Positions 33,411 to 43,035 are shown, counted from the first letter of the stretch. The stretch: DNA of 64,000 bases from Catenovulum sediminis (GCF_040270295.1 NZ_JBELOE010000211.1); one strand, 5' to 3'. Notes: generated by a model from the sequence alone, not told the origin. Translations and numbers: made by a program.

Positions 33411-36119
33411 ATGGATTTAATTGATACATTTTTTGACGGCAACTACATGCCACATGGGCATTGCTTGTTATGGAAACCCGACTTGCTGTTAATGCATGTC
33501 GGTTCTGACATTCTAATTATGTTGTCTTATTTTGCCATTCCATTGGCAATGTTGTTTTATGGAAGACGCAAGCCGGTGCCGTTTACCAATGTGCTGATCT
33601 TATTTTCTGTATTTATTTTCGGTTGCGGCATTACACACTTAATGTCGGTCGTTAACGTATGGAATGGATATTATTACATTCATGGTGCTACGAAAGTCTT
33701 TACCGCGATTGTTTCGTTTACCACTGCATTTTTGGTTTGGAAATTGTTACCTTCTTGGCTAGAAGCACCGAGTTTATTAGAACTGAACACAATTCAGAAA
33801 CGCTTGGAAAAAGGCAATATCACACTTAAACCCGGCGAATTGGTGGAAGTGCGGGATTATTTATCAGAACAGATTAAAAAACGGACTGAAGAGTTAGAGT
33901 ACGAAATTCAAAAGCGTGAGGAAGCCGAACAAAACTTAAACCAGATTATCGAGTCAGCAGCCAATGGTTTAATATTGGTTGACAATCAAGGAAAAATTAC
34001 CAAAAGCAACGAAAAAGCAGAAGCGATATTCGCGCTTTATGACGAGCTAAACGGGCAAAATGTCTCTGATTTAGTCGACCGCCCAATGAAAAAAACGCAT
34101 CAGGGATTTGTGGAAACCTTTTTTAAAGCGCCAGATATTAAAACCATGGCTCAGGGGCGAATGGTTAAATACCGTAGCCCAGATGGGATCACCAAAACAC
34201 TTAATATTGAATTACAACCCTACCAGCAAGATGGACAGAGTTACTGTTTAGCGACGATAACAGATGTTTCGATTATGAGTGACTTGGTCAATAAATTAAA
34301 TCAATCAGAATTAAAGTTTAGAACCATTTCAGAATCAGTTGATGCTGTATTATGGCTGGCAACCCCTCAACTGAGTAAAATATTATACGTTAACCCAGCC
34401 TACGAAAATTTATGGCATGCATCTTGTGAAAGTTTGTACCAAAACCCTCTGTCATACTTCAATAAAGTACACCCTGAAGACAGAAAAATATTGCAACAAC
34501 GCGGTGAAGGTGACACACCTATCTGGGATATTCAATACCGTCTACGTTTGGATAATGGCGATATTCGCTACATTCGAGAAAAAGGCAAAAAAGTATGCAG
34601 TGATAGTGGTGATGCAATTTTTCTGGTTGGTATGGCTATGGATATTTCTGATTCGCTGGCGCTAGAGAAGGTACAGAAAAAATATGAACTTGCCATTAGT
34701 GCGATTAGAGATGGTGTTTATGATTGGGATATTCAAAATAATACCATAGATGCGAGTAACCAGCTAAAGCTCATTCACGGCGTGGCAGAAAATCAACTGT
34801 GGACTTACGAATTGTGGCGCAGCAAAGTGGATGCGGATTACATTGAGGAAGTTGAATCAAAGATCGAGCAGCACTTAGCCGGTAAAAGTGAGAGTTTTTA
34901 TGCGGAATACCCAACACAGGTCAACGGAGAGCGCAAATGGATGTTAACGCGGGGGCGTGTTGTCGAAAGGGATGCAAATGGCAAGGCTATGCGTATGATG
35001 GGCGTTGAATCCGACATTACTCATCGTAAAAAAATTGAAGAACAATTGTGGTTGGTTGAGCAAAAACTTAGCGCAGTTCAATCGTCTTCAGTTGATGGAC
35101 TTATATTCACTGATACTCAGTTTAATATTTTGGAAGTCAATCAAGCTTTTAGCCAGCTTTTAAATCTGACATCTGCAGAATTAGAAGGACGCAATATCAG
35201 CGAGTTTACACCACAACAATTTCGTCAAAAAGAAAATGACATACTCAAGCAGCAGTTAATCCCCTTAGGTTATTGTGATGAATACGAAAAAGAAATAATT
35301 AGTCACGGTCAGCAAAATGTGCCGGTATCGGTTAGATCATGGGCGGTTAAAAATAACAGAGGTAGTATTATTGGCTTTATGGGGTTGATTCGGGATATTA
35401 GTGCGCGTAAAGCCGCCGAACAAACCATTCAAAATACTTTGGCAGAATTGCAGCGTAAAAATCATGAACTCGATCAATTTGTTCATGCCGCCTCACATGA
35501 CCTTAAAGAGCCGAGCCGGGGCTTGATGCACATCTCGCAATTTTTATTTGAAGACTATTCGCAACACTTGGATGACACAGGACAAAAATATATTTTAACA
35601 ATTCGCGCCGCAGCAGAGCGAATGTCTAAATTGATTGATACTTTACTCAAGTTTTCTCGTACAGGTAGACGTGAGATTCACCGTGAATCTGTTGACGTAG
35701 AAAAATTAATTGATGAAGTGGTTGAGCAATCACAGTTTGCAAGAGAGATTAAAATTAGCACAAAATTTGACGCATCGATAATAGAAGTCGATAGGGTCTC
35801 TATTTTTGAAATATATCAAAACCTGATATCGAACGCGGTTAAATATAATAACCAGTCTGTTGCTGCAATCGAAGTTGGTAGCTTGAATGGTTTGTACTGG
35901 GTTAAAGATAACGGTTTAGGTATAGATAAAGAATGCTTAGATCAGGCATTTATTATTTTTAAACGATTTGACCAGAGCAAAGAAGGTGAAGGTGTTGGTT
36001 TGTCGATTGTACGTAAATTAGTTGAACTGCACGGAGGGAAAGTTTGGGCTGAATCTGAATCGGGTGTCGGCACTCAAATCTATTTTACTTTAACGTCCAA
36101 AGAGGTCGATAGCGCGTGA
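33411..36119 (+). CDS. Multi-PAS histidine kinase with an ethylene-receptor-like membrane domain
   Basis: This 902-residue sensor kinase begins with a three-helix membrane domain like the ethylene-binding domain of plant ETR1. D33, Y40 and P44 (SDILIMLSYFAIP) and C72 and H76 (GCGITH) match ETR1 D25, Y32, P36, C65 and H69, with a loop one residue shorter. In ETR1 the Cys and His hold the copper that binds ethylene. Four PAS domains follow (about 175-285, 300-410, 415-535, 545-665). The kinase core has H696 (AASHDLKEPSRG), an N box NLISNAVKYN, DNGLGID and GEGVGLSIV, of the phytochrome-kinase type. ATG 33411 is chosen over an upstream TTG. Its stop overlaps the response regulator start. Confidence 0.88.
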   Translation: MDLIDTFFDGNYMPHGHCLLWKPDLLLMHVGSDILIMLSYFAIPLAMLFYGRRKPVPFTNVLILFSVFIFGCGITHLMSVVNVWNGYYYIHGATKVFTAIVSFTTAFLVWKLLPSWLEAPSLLELNTIQKRLEKGNITLKPGELVEVRDYLSEQIKKRTEELEYEIQKREEAEQNLNQIIESAANGLILVDNQGKITKSNEKAEAIFALYDELNGQNVSDLVDRPMKKTHQGFVETFFKAPDIKTMAQGRMVKYRSPDGITKTLNIELQPYQQDGQSYCLATITDVSIMSDLVNKLNQSELKFRTISESVDAVLWLATPQLSKILYVNPAYENLWHASCESLYQNPLSYFNKVHPEDRKILQQRGEGDTPIWDIQYRLRLDNGDIRYIREKGKKVCSDSGDAIFLVGMAMDISDSLALEKVQKKYELAISAIRDGVYDWDIQNNTIDASNQLKLIHGVAENQLWTYELWRSKVDADYIEEVESKIEQHLAGKSESFYAEYPTQVNGERKWMLTRGRVVERDANGKAMRMMGVESDITHRKKIEEQLWLVEQKLSAVQSSSVDGLIFTDTQFNILEVNQAFSQLLNLTSAELEGRNISEFTPQQFRQKENDILKQQLIPLGYCDEYEKEIISHGQQNVPVSVRSWAVKNNRGSIIGFMGLIRDISARKAAEQTIQNTLAELQRKNHELDQFVHAASHDLKEPSRGLMHISQFLFEDYSQHLDDTGQKYILTIRAAAERMSKLIDTLLKFSRTGRREIHRESVDVEKLIDEVVEQSQFAREIKISTKFDASIIEVDRVSIFEIYQNLISNAVKYNNQSVAAIEVGSLNGLYWVKDNGLGIDKECLDQAFIIFKRFDQSKEGEGVGLSIVRKLVELHGGKVWAESESGVGTQIYFTLTSKEVDSA

Positions 36120-36532
36120 AACATATTATTTTTGTGGAAGACAATGATATGGATTTCTTTTCGATACAGCGCTTATATCAAAAAGCAGGCCTTGATGAGC
36201 GATATACCATACATAGATTTGTCAGTGCGGAAGCTTGCCTTGATTTTATTGCAGCGCACAAAAAGTTAATTACAAATGCAGAATGTTTGTTTTTTGTCGA
36301 TATTAACTTACCTGGGATGAGTGGGCATACTTTAGTTGAAAAAATTAATGAATTATCATTGATTAGAAGTAATGTCGTGATGTTGTCGTCTTCGCAAAAC
36401 GAATTGGATATTCATAATTGTTACCAAGCTGGAGCCGATGCTTATGTTGTTAAAGCCGAGCGCTATGAAGAATTCGCTGATGCGGTTTTAGTTACAACTA
36501 AATTTTGGTTGGAGGTTGCTAAACGTGCGTAA
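36116..36532 (+). CDS. Single-domain response regulator (Rcp1-like)
   Basis: This 138-residue receiver domain has acidic residues E8/D9 (VEDND), the phosphoacceptor D62 (FFVDINLPGMSG), the Ser switch (MLSSSQN) and K113 (VVKAE). The long helical extension and the ENDMD-type start recall Rcp1 regulators that pair with bacterial phytochromes. This fits the kinase upstream. The GTG start overlaps the kinase stop, so the two should act as a cognate pair. It has no output domain, so it may pass the signal on or act by protein contact. Confidence 0.88.
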   Translation: MKHIIFVEDNDMDFFSIQRLYQKAGLDERYTIHRFVSAEACLDFIAAHKKLITNAECLFFVDINLPGMSGHTLVEKINELSLIRSNVVMLSSSQNELDIHNCYQAGADAYVVKAERYEEFADAVLVTTKFWLEVAKRA

Positions 36533-37802
36533 TACTATTTTAGTCATAGATGACTCGGAAACTGATCGTATTATTATCGAACGCTACTTATCGCAGGCTC
36601 AAGAATCATTTGAAGTGATTTGTTACCCTGAAGCAAGCAGCCTAGAAGGTATATTGAAGATGGTGCATATTGATTGTGTACTCATTGACTTTAATATGCC
36701 AAATGGAAATGGCCTAAAGTGCATTTCTGCAATCAAAGATATCTCACCTTATACTGGTGTTATTTTGGTGACTGGGTTTGGTGATGAAAAACTCGCCAGT
36801 GAAGCTTTTAAAGCAGGGGTTGATGATTACCTGTCGAAAAAAGATTTTAGTCAAAGCCGGTTAACCAGTATTGTTAGCAACGTAGTGTCAAAAAAGCGCA
36901 TCGAGCGTGAACATCATAATGCGAATGCGGAGCTGGAACTGTTAAGAACGGTTGTCGATAACACACCTAATTTAATTATGGTGTGTGACCCTGAAACCAG
37001 TTTATTTATCACTTTTAACTTGGCGTTAAACCGCTTTTTGCAATTACCTTCAGAGCACATAAAAAGTAAATCTTACTTTCATGTATCTCAACAATTTAAA
37101 TCAACTGACGAATGGTATGAGTTTGTCGAAACCGTAAAAAAAGCAGGCCATTATAAATTTGAAACGGAATTAACCCGGGGGGATGATACGTTAGTACCTT
37201 TTGAGCTGGATTGCTGTTTTTCAAATGTCGGTGAAAAATCGTATTTGTTATTTAGCGGCATGGACATCTCAAGGTTGAAACAGGTACAGCATGAGCTGCT
37301 CGATTTAGCAACTAAAGACCCATTAACCCAACTACGCAACAGACGAGGTTTAGCAGAAGAGTTTAAGCGTATATATAAATCAACTGCACGGGAAAGTGGA
37401 GAGGTTTGTTTGGCTCTTTTTGATATTGATGATTTTAAACAAGTTAATGATCAACACGGACATGATGTGGGTGATGAGGTATTGGTGCAGTTTGCTGATG
37501 TTATGCGCAGTTTAGTGCGCCGCCCATTAGATATTATCGCGCGGGCTGGTGGCGAAGAATTTATTGTTATTATTTCCGATGGCGATCGTGATGCGCTGGT
37601 TGATATTATCCGGCAAATTATTAAAAAGGCACCAAATGAGATTAGTCCAAAAGTCACGGTCAGTGCCGGTGCCATTTGTGTTAAAGCAAACAATGTAGAG
37701 TTAACCTTTGAAAAAGCCTTTAAGATAGCCGATGAAAACCTGTACCAGTCTAAACATAAAGGTAAAAACCAAGCTAATTTTAGTTATGACGAGAGTATTT
37801 AA
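36525..37802 (+). CDS. Response regulator with PAS and GGDEF domains (diguanylate cyclase)
   Basis: The 425-residue protein has an N-terminal receiver domain (D55 in VLIDFNMPNGNG), a PAS domain (about 140-255) and a GGDEF domain (about 265-420). The active site reads AGGEEF, with the inhibitory I-site RPLD five residues upstream, so it should make cyclic di-GMP under product inhibition. GTG 36525 has GGAGG at 36511-36515 with a nine-base spacer, better than the TTG three codons earlier. It overlaps the previous gene by eight bases and is the output end of this operon. Confidence 0.9.
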   Translation: MRNTILVIDDSETDRIIIERYLSQAQESFEVICYPEASSLEGILKMVHIDCVLIDFNMPNGNGLKCISAIKDISPYTGVILVTGFGDEKLASEAFKAGVDDYLSKKDFSQSRLTSIVSNVVSKKRIEREHHNANAELELLRTVVDNTPNLIMVCDPETSLFITFNLALNRFLQLPSEHIKSKSYFHVSQQFKSTDEWYEFVETVKKAGHYKFETELTRGDDTLVPFELDCCFSNVGEKSYLLFSGMDISRLKQVQHELLDLATKDPLTQLRNRRGLAEEFKRIYKSTARESGEVCLALFDIDDFKQVNDQHGHDVGDEVLVQFADVMRSLVRRPLDIIARAGGEEFIVIISDGDRDALVDIIRQIIKKAPNEISPKVTVSAGAICVKANNVELTFEKAFKIADENLYQSKHKGKNQANFSYDESI

Positions 37803-37855
37803 TTTATTTGAATACAGGTACAATTGGTTTTTATTTTTGAAGTGATAGTAGATTA

Positions 37856-38572
37856 ATGCGATTAGATAAATATGCCTGTGAAACAACTGATTTAACTCGG
37901 GCTGTAGCCAAAAAAGCCGTGAAACGAGGAGACTTTACAGTTGATGGCATAGAGATACGTGATCCGGCATTTAAAGTACCGCAAGGGGCTGAAGTGCAAT
38001 ATTGCGGGCGTACAGTCGCACCGGTTGGATTACGTTATATTATGATGCATAAACCGGTTGATACCATTTGCACAACATCAGACACTGAAATTTATCAGTC
38101 TGTTATATCGTTAATGGATATTGAAAAACCCGAGCGTTTGCATATTGCAGGGCGGTTAGATGCAGATACCACAGGTTTAATCCTTATTACCGACGATGGT
38201 CAATGGTCGCACAAGATCACGACACCGAAAAACGAATGTTTTAAAGTATACCAAGCTGAACTGGCCGATCCTGTCAGTGTGTACCAGCAAGCCGATCTGA
38301 TTGAACAGTTTAAACAAGGTTTAATGCTAAACGGTGAAGACAAACCAACCAAACCTGCTGTGCTTGAATTTATTGAAGAAGATTTTGCTCAGTTGAGTAT
38401 TTGTGAAGGCCGCTACCATCAGGTCAAGCGTATGTTTGCAGCAGTTGGTAATCAAGTTGTTGGCTTACACCGAATGCAAATTGGTGATATTAAGATGGAT
38501 GATGATTTAGAGCCTTGTGAATGGCGTTATTTAAGCGATGCTGAAGTGGCGTCTGTTATGTCAAATAATTAA
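37856..38572 (+). CDS. rsuA: 16S rRNA pseudouridine-516 synthase
   Basis: RsuA converts U516 of 16S rRNA to pseudouridine. The 238-residue protein has the N-terminal S4 domain (MRLDKYACETT, FTVDGIEIRDPAFKV) and the catalytic domain with the active Asp in AGRLDADTTGL. The segments TDDGQWSHKIT, TKPAVLEFIEED and EGRYHQVKRMFAAVGN closely follow E. coli RsuA as I remember it. It stands alone on the plus strand, with a terminator behind it that also serves purD. Confidence 0.92.
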   Translation: MRLDKYACETTDLTRAVAKKAVKRGDFTVDGIEIRDPAFKVPQGAEVQYCGRTVAPVGLRYIMMHKPVDTICTTSDTEIYQSVISLMDIEKPERLHIAGRLDADTTGLILITDDGQWSHKITTPKNECFKVYQAELADPVSVYQQADLIEQFKQGLMLNGEDKPTKPAVLEFIEEDFAQLSICEGRYHQVKRMFAAVGNQVVGLHRMQIGDIKMDDDLEPCEWRYLSDAEVASVMSNN

Positions 38573-38668
38573 TTTTTGAGTTGTATATTTTATAGCGTAA
38601 GCTTCAGCTACAACGAGTCTACAGCTGCCAAGCGTTAAAACTTAGATTGCAACAAACAGTGCAAAATA

Positions 38669-38697
38669 AAAAAGCCGGCATAATCATCCGGCTTTTT
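38669..38697. terminator. Bidirectional terminator between rsuA and purD
   Basis: A perfect 10-bp inverted repeat, AAAAAGCCGG with CCGGCTTTTT, encloses a nine-base loop. The T-run follows the stem on both strands, so it can end rsuA on the plus strand and purD on the minus strand. Confidence 0.9.
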
Positions 38698-38726
38698 GGG
38701 CGTAACAATTTAAACCGCTTTAATCA

Positions 38727-40016
38727 TTATTGCTGCTGTTCACGTTCAATTGCACGATAAGCAATATCATCACGGAAATAAACATCTTTCCATTCAATTT
38801 GTTTAACCAAAGCATAAGCGCGCTGCTGCGCTTCGGTCACTGTGTTGCCCAATGCGGTGGCACACAATACACGGCCGCCGTTAGTGGTCACTTGACCATC
38901 CAGCATTTTTGTACCGGCGTGGAAAACCTTTTCGCCATTGACTTCTTCTGCAGGTAAGCCAGAAATTACATCGCCTTTGTTGTACGCAGCCGGATAACCA
39001 CCTGCCGCTAATACCACACCAACCGACGCCTGTTCTGTAAATTCTGCGCTAACTTGGTCTAATTTACCTTCTACACCGGCTAAACAAAGTTCAACCAAAT
39101 CAGATTGCATACGCAACATAATAGGTTGTGTTTCCGGATCGCCAAACCGACAGTTATATTCAATCACTTTAGGTTGTCCATCTGGGGTTATCATTAACCC
39201 AGCGTATAAAAAGCCAGTGTATTCGTTATCTTCTTTAGCCATACCTTCAACAGTTGGCAAAATGACCTGTTGCATTATGTTGTTATAAACTTCATCGGTA
39301 ACAACCGGTGCTGGCGAATAGGCGCCCATGCCACCTGTATTTGGGCCTTGGTCACCATTTAACGCACGTTTATGGTCTTGGCTGGTGGCCATTGGCAATA
39401 CATTTTTACCGTCCACCATAACAATAAAGCTGGCTTCTTCACCGGTTAAAAATTCTTCGATAACCACACGGTTGCCTGCATCGCCAAAAGCATTACCGGC
39501 TAACATGTCTTTAACCGCAGCTTCTGCTTCGGCTAATGTCATGGCAACAATGACACCTTTACCTGCACATAAACCATCTGCTTTTATAACAATCGGTGCG
39601 CCTTTTTCATTTAAATAGGCCAACGCTTTATCAATTTCAGTAAAGGTTTGATACTCAGCTGTAGGAATATTGTGACGTGCTAAAAAGTCCTTAGTGAAAG
39701 ATTTTGAGCCTTCTAATTGTGCGGCTTTTTCAGTTGGGCCAAATACTTTTAAGCCCGCTTCACGAAACGCATCAACCACACCGATTACCAAAGGCGCTTC
39801 TGGGCCTACTATGGTTAATTCAATATCATTGTCTTGTGCAAAACCAACCAATGCTTTGATATCTTCAACCGCAATATCAATGTTGGTTAACTTGCTTTCT
39901 AATTCAGTACCCGCGTTACCCGGTGCCACAAATACTTGCTCAACATTTTTTGATTGAGCTGCTTTCCACGCCAATGCGTGCTCACGGCCACCGCCGCCAA
40001 TAACTAAAACTTTCAT
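38727..40016 (-). CDS. purD: Phosphoribosylamine-glycine ligase (GAR synthetase)
   Basis: PurD joins glycine to phosphoribosylamine, the second step of purine synthesis. The 429-residue protein has the N-terminal GGGGREHALAWK segment, the ATP-grasp core with IVIKADGLCAGKGV and GDQGPNTGGMGAYSP, and EYNCRFGDPETQ. Length and sequence are normal. It lies 30 bases behind the methyltransferase-like lipoprotein gene on the same strand, with purH further upstream. Confidence 0.97.
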   Translation of the reverse strand: MKVLVIGGGGREHALAWKAAQSKNVEQVFVAPGNAGTELESKLTNIDIAVEDIKALVGFAQDNDIELTIVGPEAPLVIGVVDAFREAGLKVFGPTEKAAQLEGSKSFTKDFLARHNIPTAEYQTFTEIDKALAYLNEKGAPIVIKADGLCAGKGVIVAMTLAEAEAAVKDMLAGNAFGDAGNRVVIEEFLTGEEASFIVMVDGKNVLPMATSQDHKRALNGDQGPNTGGMGAYSPAPVVTDEVYNNIMQQVILPTVEGMAKEDNEYTGFLYAGLMITPDGQPKVIEYNCRFGDPETQPIMLRMQSDLVELCLAGVEGKLDQVSAEFTEQASVGVVLAAGGYPAAYNKGDVISGLPAEEVNGEKVFHAGTKMLDGQVTTNGGRVLCATALGNTVTEAQQRAYALVKQIEWKDVYFRDDIAYRAIEREQQQ

Positions 40017-40046
40017 TTATACCTCTAATTTCTCATAGATTGATAT

Positions 40047-40865
40047 CTACTGATTCGGTTTTCTGAATTTTAACGTAAATCGGTCGCTTTCACCGATATT
40101 TAAATACTTATCTTTCTGTCCGGCATCAATTCGCAGTGTCGGGGGAAGTGTCCAAACCCCGTTGGGATGTTGTGCTGTATCGTCAGGGTTTGCATTAATC
40201 TCGCTGGCAGCAACCAGTTCAAAACCCGCTTGCAACGCCCAGCTAATGGCTAAACTGCTTTTGATATAACCCGTATGTTTTTCTGCAGCCTGATCAAGAT
40301 GCTCTGGTAACCTGTGATCGACTACGCCCAAAATACCGCCTGGTTTTAATGCCTTATAAAAACTTTTAAATGCCGCTATTGCACCGCTTTCACCATTGTA
40401 CATATACCAGTTATGCAGGTTTCTAAAGGTTAGAACTCTGTCTACCGAGTTTTCCGGTGCAATTTGCATGTGAGTGTTCGGGTTAAATTCGGTTAGGATA
40501 ACTTGGTTATATAACTCGGATGATTGCAGCTTTTGCTGGAATTTTTTCAGTGATTTTTTAAAGTACTGATTATCAATGTCAGTAGGAAAGTGCGCAGCAT
40601 AATATTGCCCTTTGTTGTGTAGCATAGGCGCTAATATTTCTGTATACCAACCCCCGCCTGGCCAAATTTCAACAACAGAGTGTGTCGGCTCTACCTCAAA
40701 AAAGGATAAGGTTTGTGTAGGGTGACGGTAAGTGTCTCTTTGTTGATGGGACTCTGAACGAAGCGATTGAGGTTGTGTATCTTGCGCAATTGTACTGCAA
40801 CTTAACAGGCAGGTCGCCAAAGTAAGTTGGCCTAACATTAATTTGAAACCAGATGCGATTTTCAT
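40047..40865 (-). CDS. Exported methyltransferase-fold lipoprotein
   Basis: The 272-residue precursor has a lipoprotein signal ending CLLSC, with Cys23. The mature part has a class I methyltransferase fold, with SVVEIWPGGGWYTEILAP at the SAM motif I position and GGILGVVDHR at motif VI. It matches a family of predicted methyltransferases (COG4798-like) known to carry export signals. SAM is not expected outside the cytoplasm, so the real reaction is unclear. It sits between purH and purD and may be transcribed with purD. Confidence 0.75.
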   Translation of the reverse strand: MKIASGFKLMLGQLTLATCLLSCSTIAQDTQPQSLRSESHQQRDTYRHPTQTLSFFEVEPTHSVVEIWPGGGWYTEILAPMLHNKGQYYAAHFPTDIDNQYFKKSLKKFQQKLQSSELYNQVILTEFNPNTHMQIAPENSVDRVLTFRNLHNWYMYNGESGAIAAFKSFYKALKPGGILGVVDHRLPEHLDQAAEKHTGYIKSSLAISWALQAGFELVAASEINANPDDTAQHPNGVWTLPPTLRIDAGQKDKYLNIGESDRFTLKFRKPNQ

Positions 40866-40960
40866 AATAAGTCCTTGTTGAAGCTAGGGCGAGTGTATCT
40901 TTCATTTAGATGCACATCATATAGCTAAAACAACTGGATTTAAAAGCTGCAATTATTAGC

Positions 40961-41000
40961 AAAAAGAAATTAGGCAGAGCAGGGCCCTACCCAATTTCTT
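40961..41000 (-). terminator. Rho-independent terminator after purH
   Basis: On the minus strand a 17-bp stem including four G-T pairs (40964-40980 with 40984-41000) encloses a three-base loop and runs into TTTTT. The outer part is AAGAAATT paired with AATTTCTT. It ends the purH transcript. Confidence 0.85.
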
Positions 41001-41021
41001 AGCATTTAACACAAATCAGAC

Positions 41022-42608
41022 TTAGTGTCTGAAATGACGCATACCGGTAAAGACCATCGCCATGCCATGCTCGTCAGCCGCAGCGATAACCTCTTCGTCA
41101 CGCATTGAGCCGCCCGGTTGAATAACCGCTTTAATACCCGCTTTGGCCGCTGCATCAATACCATCACGGAATGGGAAAAATGCATCCGATGCCATGACTG
41201 AACCGGCCACTTCTAAGTTTTCATCAGCTGCTTTAATGCCAGCAATTTTAGCACTGTAAACACGGCTCATTTGACCCGCACCCACACCGATTGTTTGGTT
41301 GCCTTTGCAATACACAATCGCGTTAGATTTAACGTACTTAGCAACTTTCCAGCAGAATAATAAATCAGTGAGCTCGTCTTCTGTCGGTTGACGTTTGGTA
41401 ACAACTTTAAGGTCTGATTGTGCCACCATGCCTTGATCTCTGTCTTGTACCAATAAACCACCGTTTACACGTTTAAAATCTAAACCGGTTGTTTGTGTGT
41501 TCCATTCGCCACATTCTAATAAACGAACGTTTTGCTTGGCTGAAACCACTTCAAGTGCGGCAGCTGAAACTTTAGGCGCAATAATCACTTCAACAAATTG
41601 TCTGTCGATAATGGCTTTTGCAGTGTCTGCATCTAGTTCTTGGTTAAATGCAATGATGCCACCAAAAGCAGAAGTTGGATCAGTTTGATAGGCTTTTTTG
41701 TAAGCCGCTAAAATGTTATCGCCTAACGCAACGCCACATGGGTTGGCGTGTTTTACGATAACACAAGCGGGTTGGCTGAATTCTTTCACGCACTCAAGTG
41801 CGGCATCGGTATCTGCAATATTGTTATAAGATAAAGCTTTGCCTTGCAACTGAGTTGCGCTGGATACAGAGGCTTCTTCAAGATTTTTTTCTACATAGAA
41901 AGCGGCTTTTTGATGACTGTTTTCACCGTAGCGTAAGTCTTGTTTTTTGATAAACTGGCTGTTGAAAGTACGTGGAAATTGGCTATCTTGCGCTTTTTCA
42001 CCATGGTAGTCGGGTACCATTTTACCAAAATAATTGGCAATCATACCGTCGTAGGCTGCTGTATGTTCAAAGGCAGCAATCGCTAAGTCAAAACGTGTTT
42101 GGTAGTTTAATGAATTGTCGTTACTTGTCATTTCGCTTAATACACGGTCGTAATCGCTGGCGTTTACCACAATGGTTACATCTTTATGGTTTTTAGCGGC
42201 AGAGCGAACCATAGTTGGGCCACCAATATCAATATTTTCAACCGCATCTTCTAATGTACAATCCGCTTTAGCAACAGTATTAGCAAACGGATATAAATTT
42301 ACAACAACCATATCGATAGGTGAGATACCGTGCTCAGTCATCACTGCATCGTCTTGCTCACGACGACCTAAAATACCGCCATGTACTTTGGGATGAAGTG
42401 TTTTTACACGGCCATCCATCATTTCTGGAAAACCTGTGTAATCTGAAACTTCAGTGGCTGCAATATCGTTTGATTGTAAAAGTTTAAAAGTACCACCAGT
42501 TGATAAAATTTCGACGCCGGCATGGGTTAATGCACGGGCAAATTCTACGATACCGGTTTTGTCTGATACGCTGATAAGCGCGCGGCGAATAGGTCGAGCC
42601 TGATCCAT
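41022..42608 (-). CDS. purH: Bifunctional AICAR formyltransferase/IMP cyclohydrolase
   Basis: PurH carries out the last two steps of IMP synthesis. The 528-residue protein has the N-terminal IMP cyclohydrolase domain (ALISVSDKTGI, STGGTFKLL, HPKVHGGILGRR) and the C-terminal formyltransferase domain with the catalytic KHANPCG motif. SNAIVYCKGNQTIGVGAGQMSR is intact. The length is normal. It has its own promoter region behind the fis terminator and its own terminator. Confidence 0.97.
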   Translation of the reverse strand: MDQARPIRRALISVSDKTGIVEFARALTHAGVEILSTGGTFKLLQSNDIAATEVSDYTGFPEMMDGRVKTLHPKVHGGILGRREQDDAVMTEHGISPIDMVVVNLYPFANTVAKADCTLEDAVENIDIGGPTMVRSAAKNHKDVTIVVNASDYDRVLSEMTSNDNSLNYQTRFDLAIAAFEHTAAYDGMIANYFGKMVPDYHGEKAQDSQFPRTFNSQFIKKQDLRYGENSHQKAAFYVEKNLEEASVSSATQLQGKALSYNNIADTDAALECVKEFSQPACVIVKHANPCGVALGDNILAAYKKAYQTDPTSAFGGIIAFNQELDADTAKAIIDRQFVEVIIAPKVSAAALEVVSAKQNVRLLECGEWNTQTTGLDFKRVNGGLLVQDRDQGMVAQSDLKVVTKRQPTEDELTDLLFCWKVAKYVKSNAIVYCKGNQTIGVGAGQMSRVYSAKIAGIKAADENLEVAGSVMASDAFFPFRDGIDAAAKAGIKAVIQPGGSMRDEEVIAAADEHGMAMVFTGMRHFRH

Positions 42609-42697
42609 GAGTGTTACCTTTTAATATAATTCGGCTGGGTTCAATTAATAATCAATAACTAATAATCAATATAACAAATGTCATTGACTAAAAACGA

Positions 42698-42719
42698 AAA
42701 AGCACCCTTAGGTGCTTTT
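42698..42719 (-). terminator. Rho-independent terminator after fis
   Basis: AAAAGCACC pairs with GGTGCTTTT across a four-base loop. On the minus strand the stem is followed by TTTTCGTTTTT. It lies 22 bases behind the fis stop codon and separates the dusB-fis operon from purH. Confidence 0.88.
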
Positions 42720-42740
42720 CAAAAATCGCTATAATGCGGC

Positions 42741-43034
42741 TTAGTTCATGCCGTATTTTTTAAGCTTTTTACGCAAAGTACCACGGTTGATACCCAACAT
42801 ATTTGCAGCACGCGTTTGGTTACCACGGGTGTACAACATAACTTCTTCTAATAAAGGCGCTTCTACTTCTGAAATTACGATGTCATAAAAGTTATCTATG
42901 TCTTGTCCACTTAACTGAGACAAGTAGTTTGTAACGGCTTGTTTAACAGAGGCACGCAAAGGTTTTTGCGTTTGTTCTTGTGTGGCAGTGACTGTACCAG
43001 TGACTAATTCTGGAGAAACATTTTGTTCGAACAT
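42741..43034 (-). CDS. fis: DNA-binding protein Fis
   Basis: Fis is a nucleoid-associated protein that bends DNA and activates stable-RNA promoters. The 97-residue protein has the family C-terminal helix-turn-helix NQTRAANMLGINRGTLRKKL and the LLEEVMLYTRGN helix. The length is the usual 98 or so. It follows dusB after one base, the conserved gammaproteobacterial operon. Confidence 0.97.
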   Translation of the reverse strand: MFEQNVSPELVTGTVTATQEQTQKPLRASVKQAVTNYLSQLSGQDIDNFYDIVISEVEAPLLEEVMLYTRGNQTRAANMLGINRGTLRKKLKKYGMN

Positions 43035-43035
43035 A

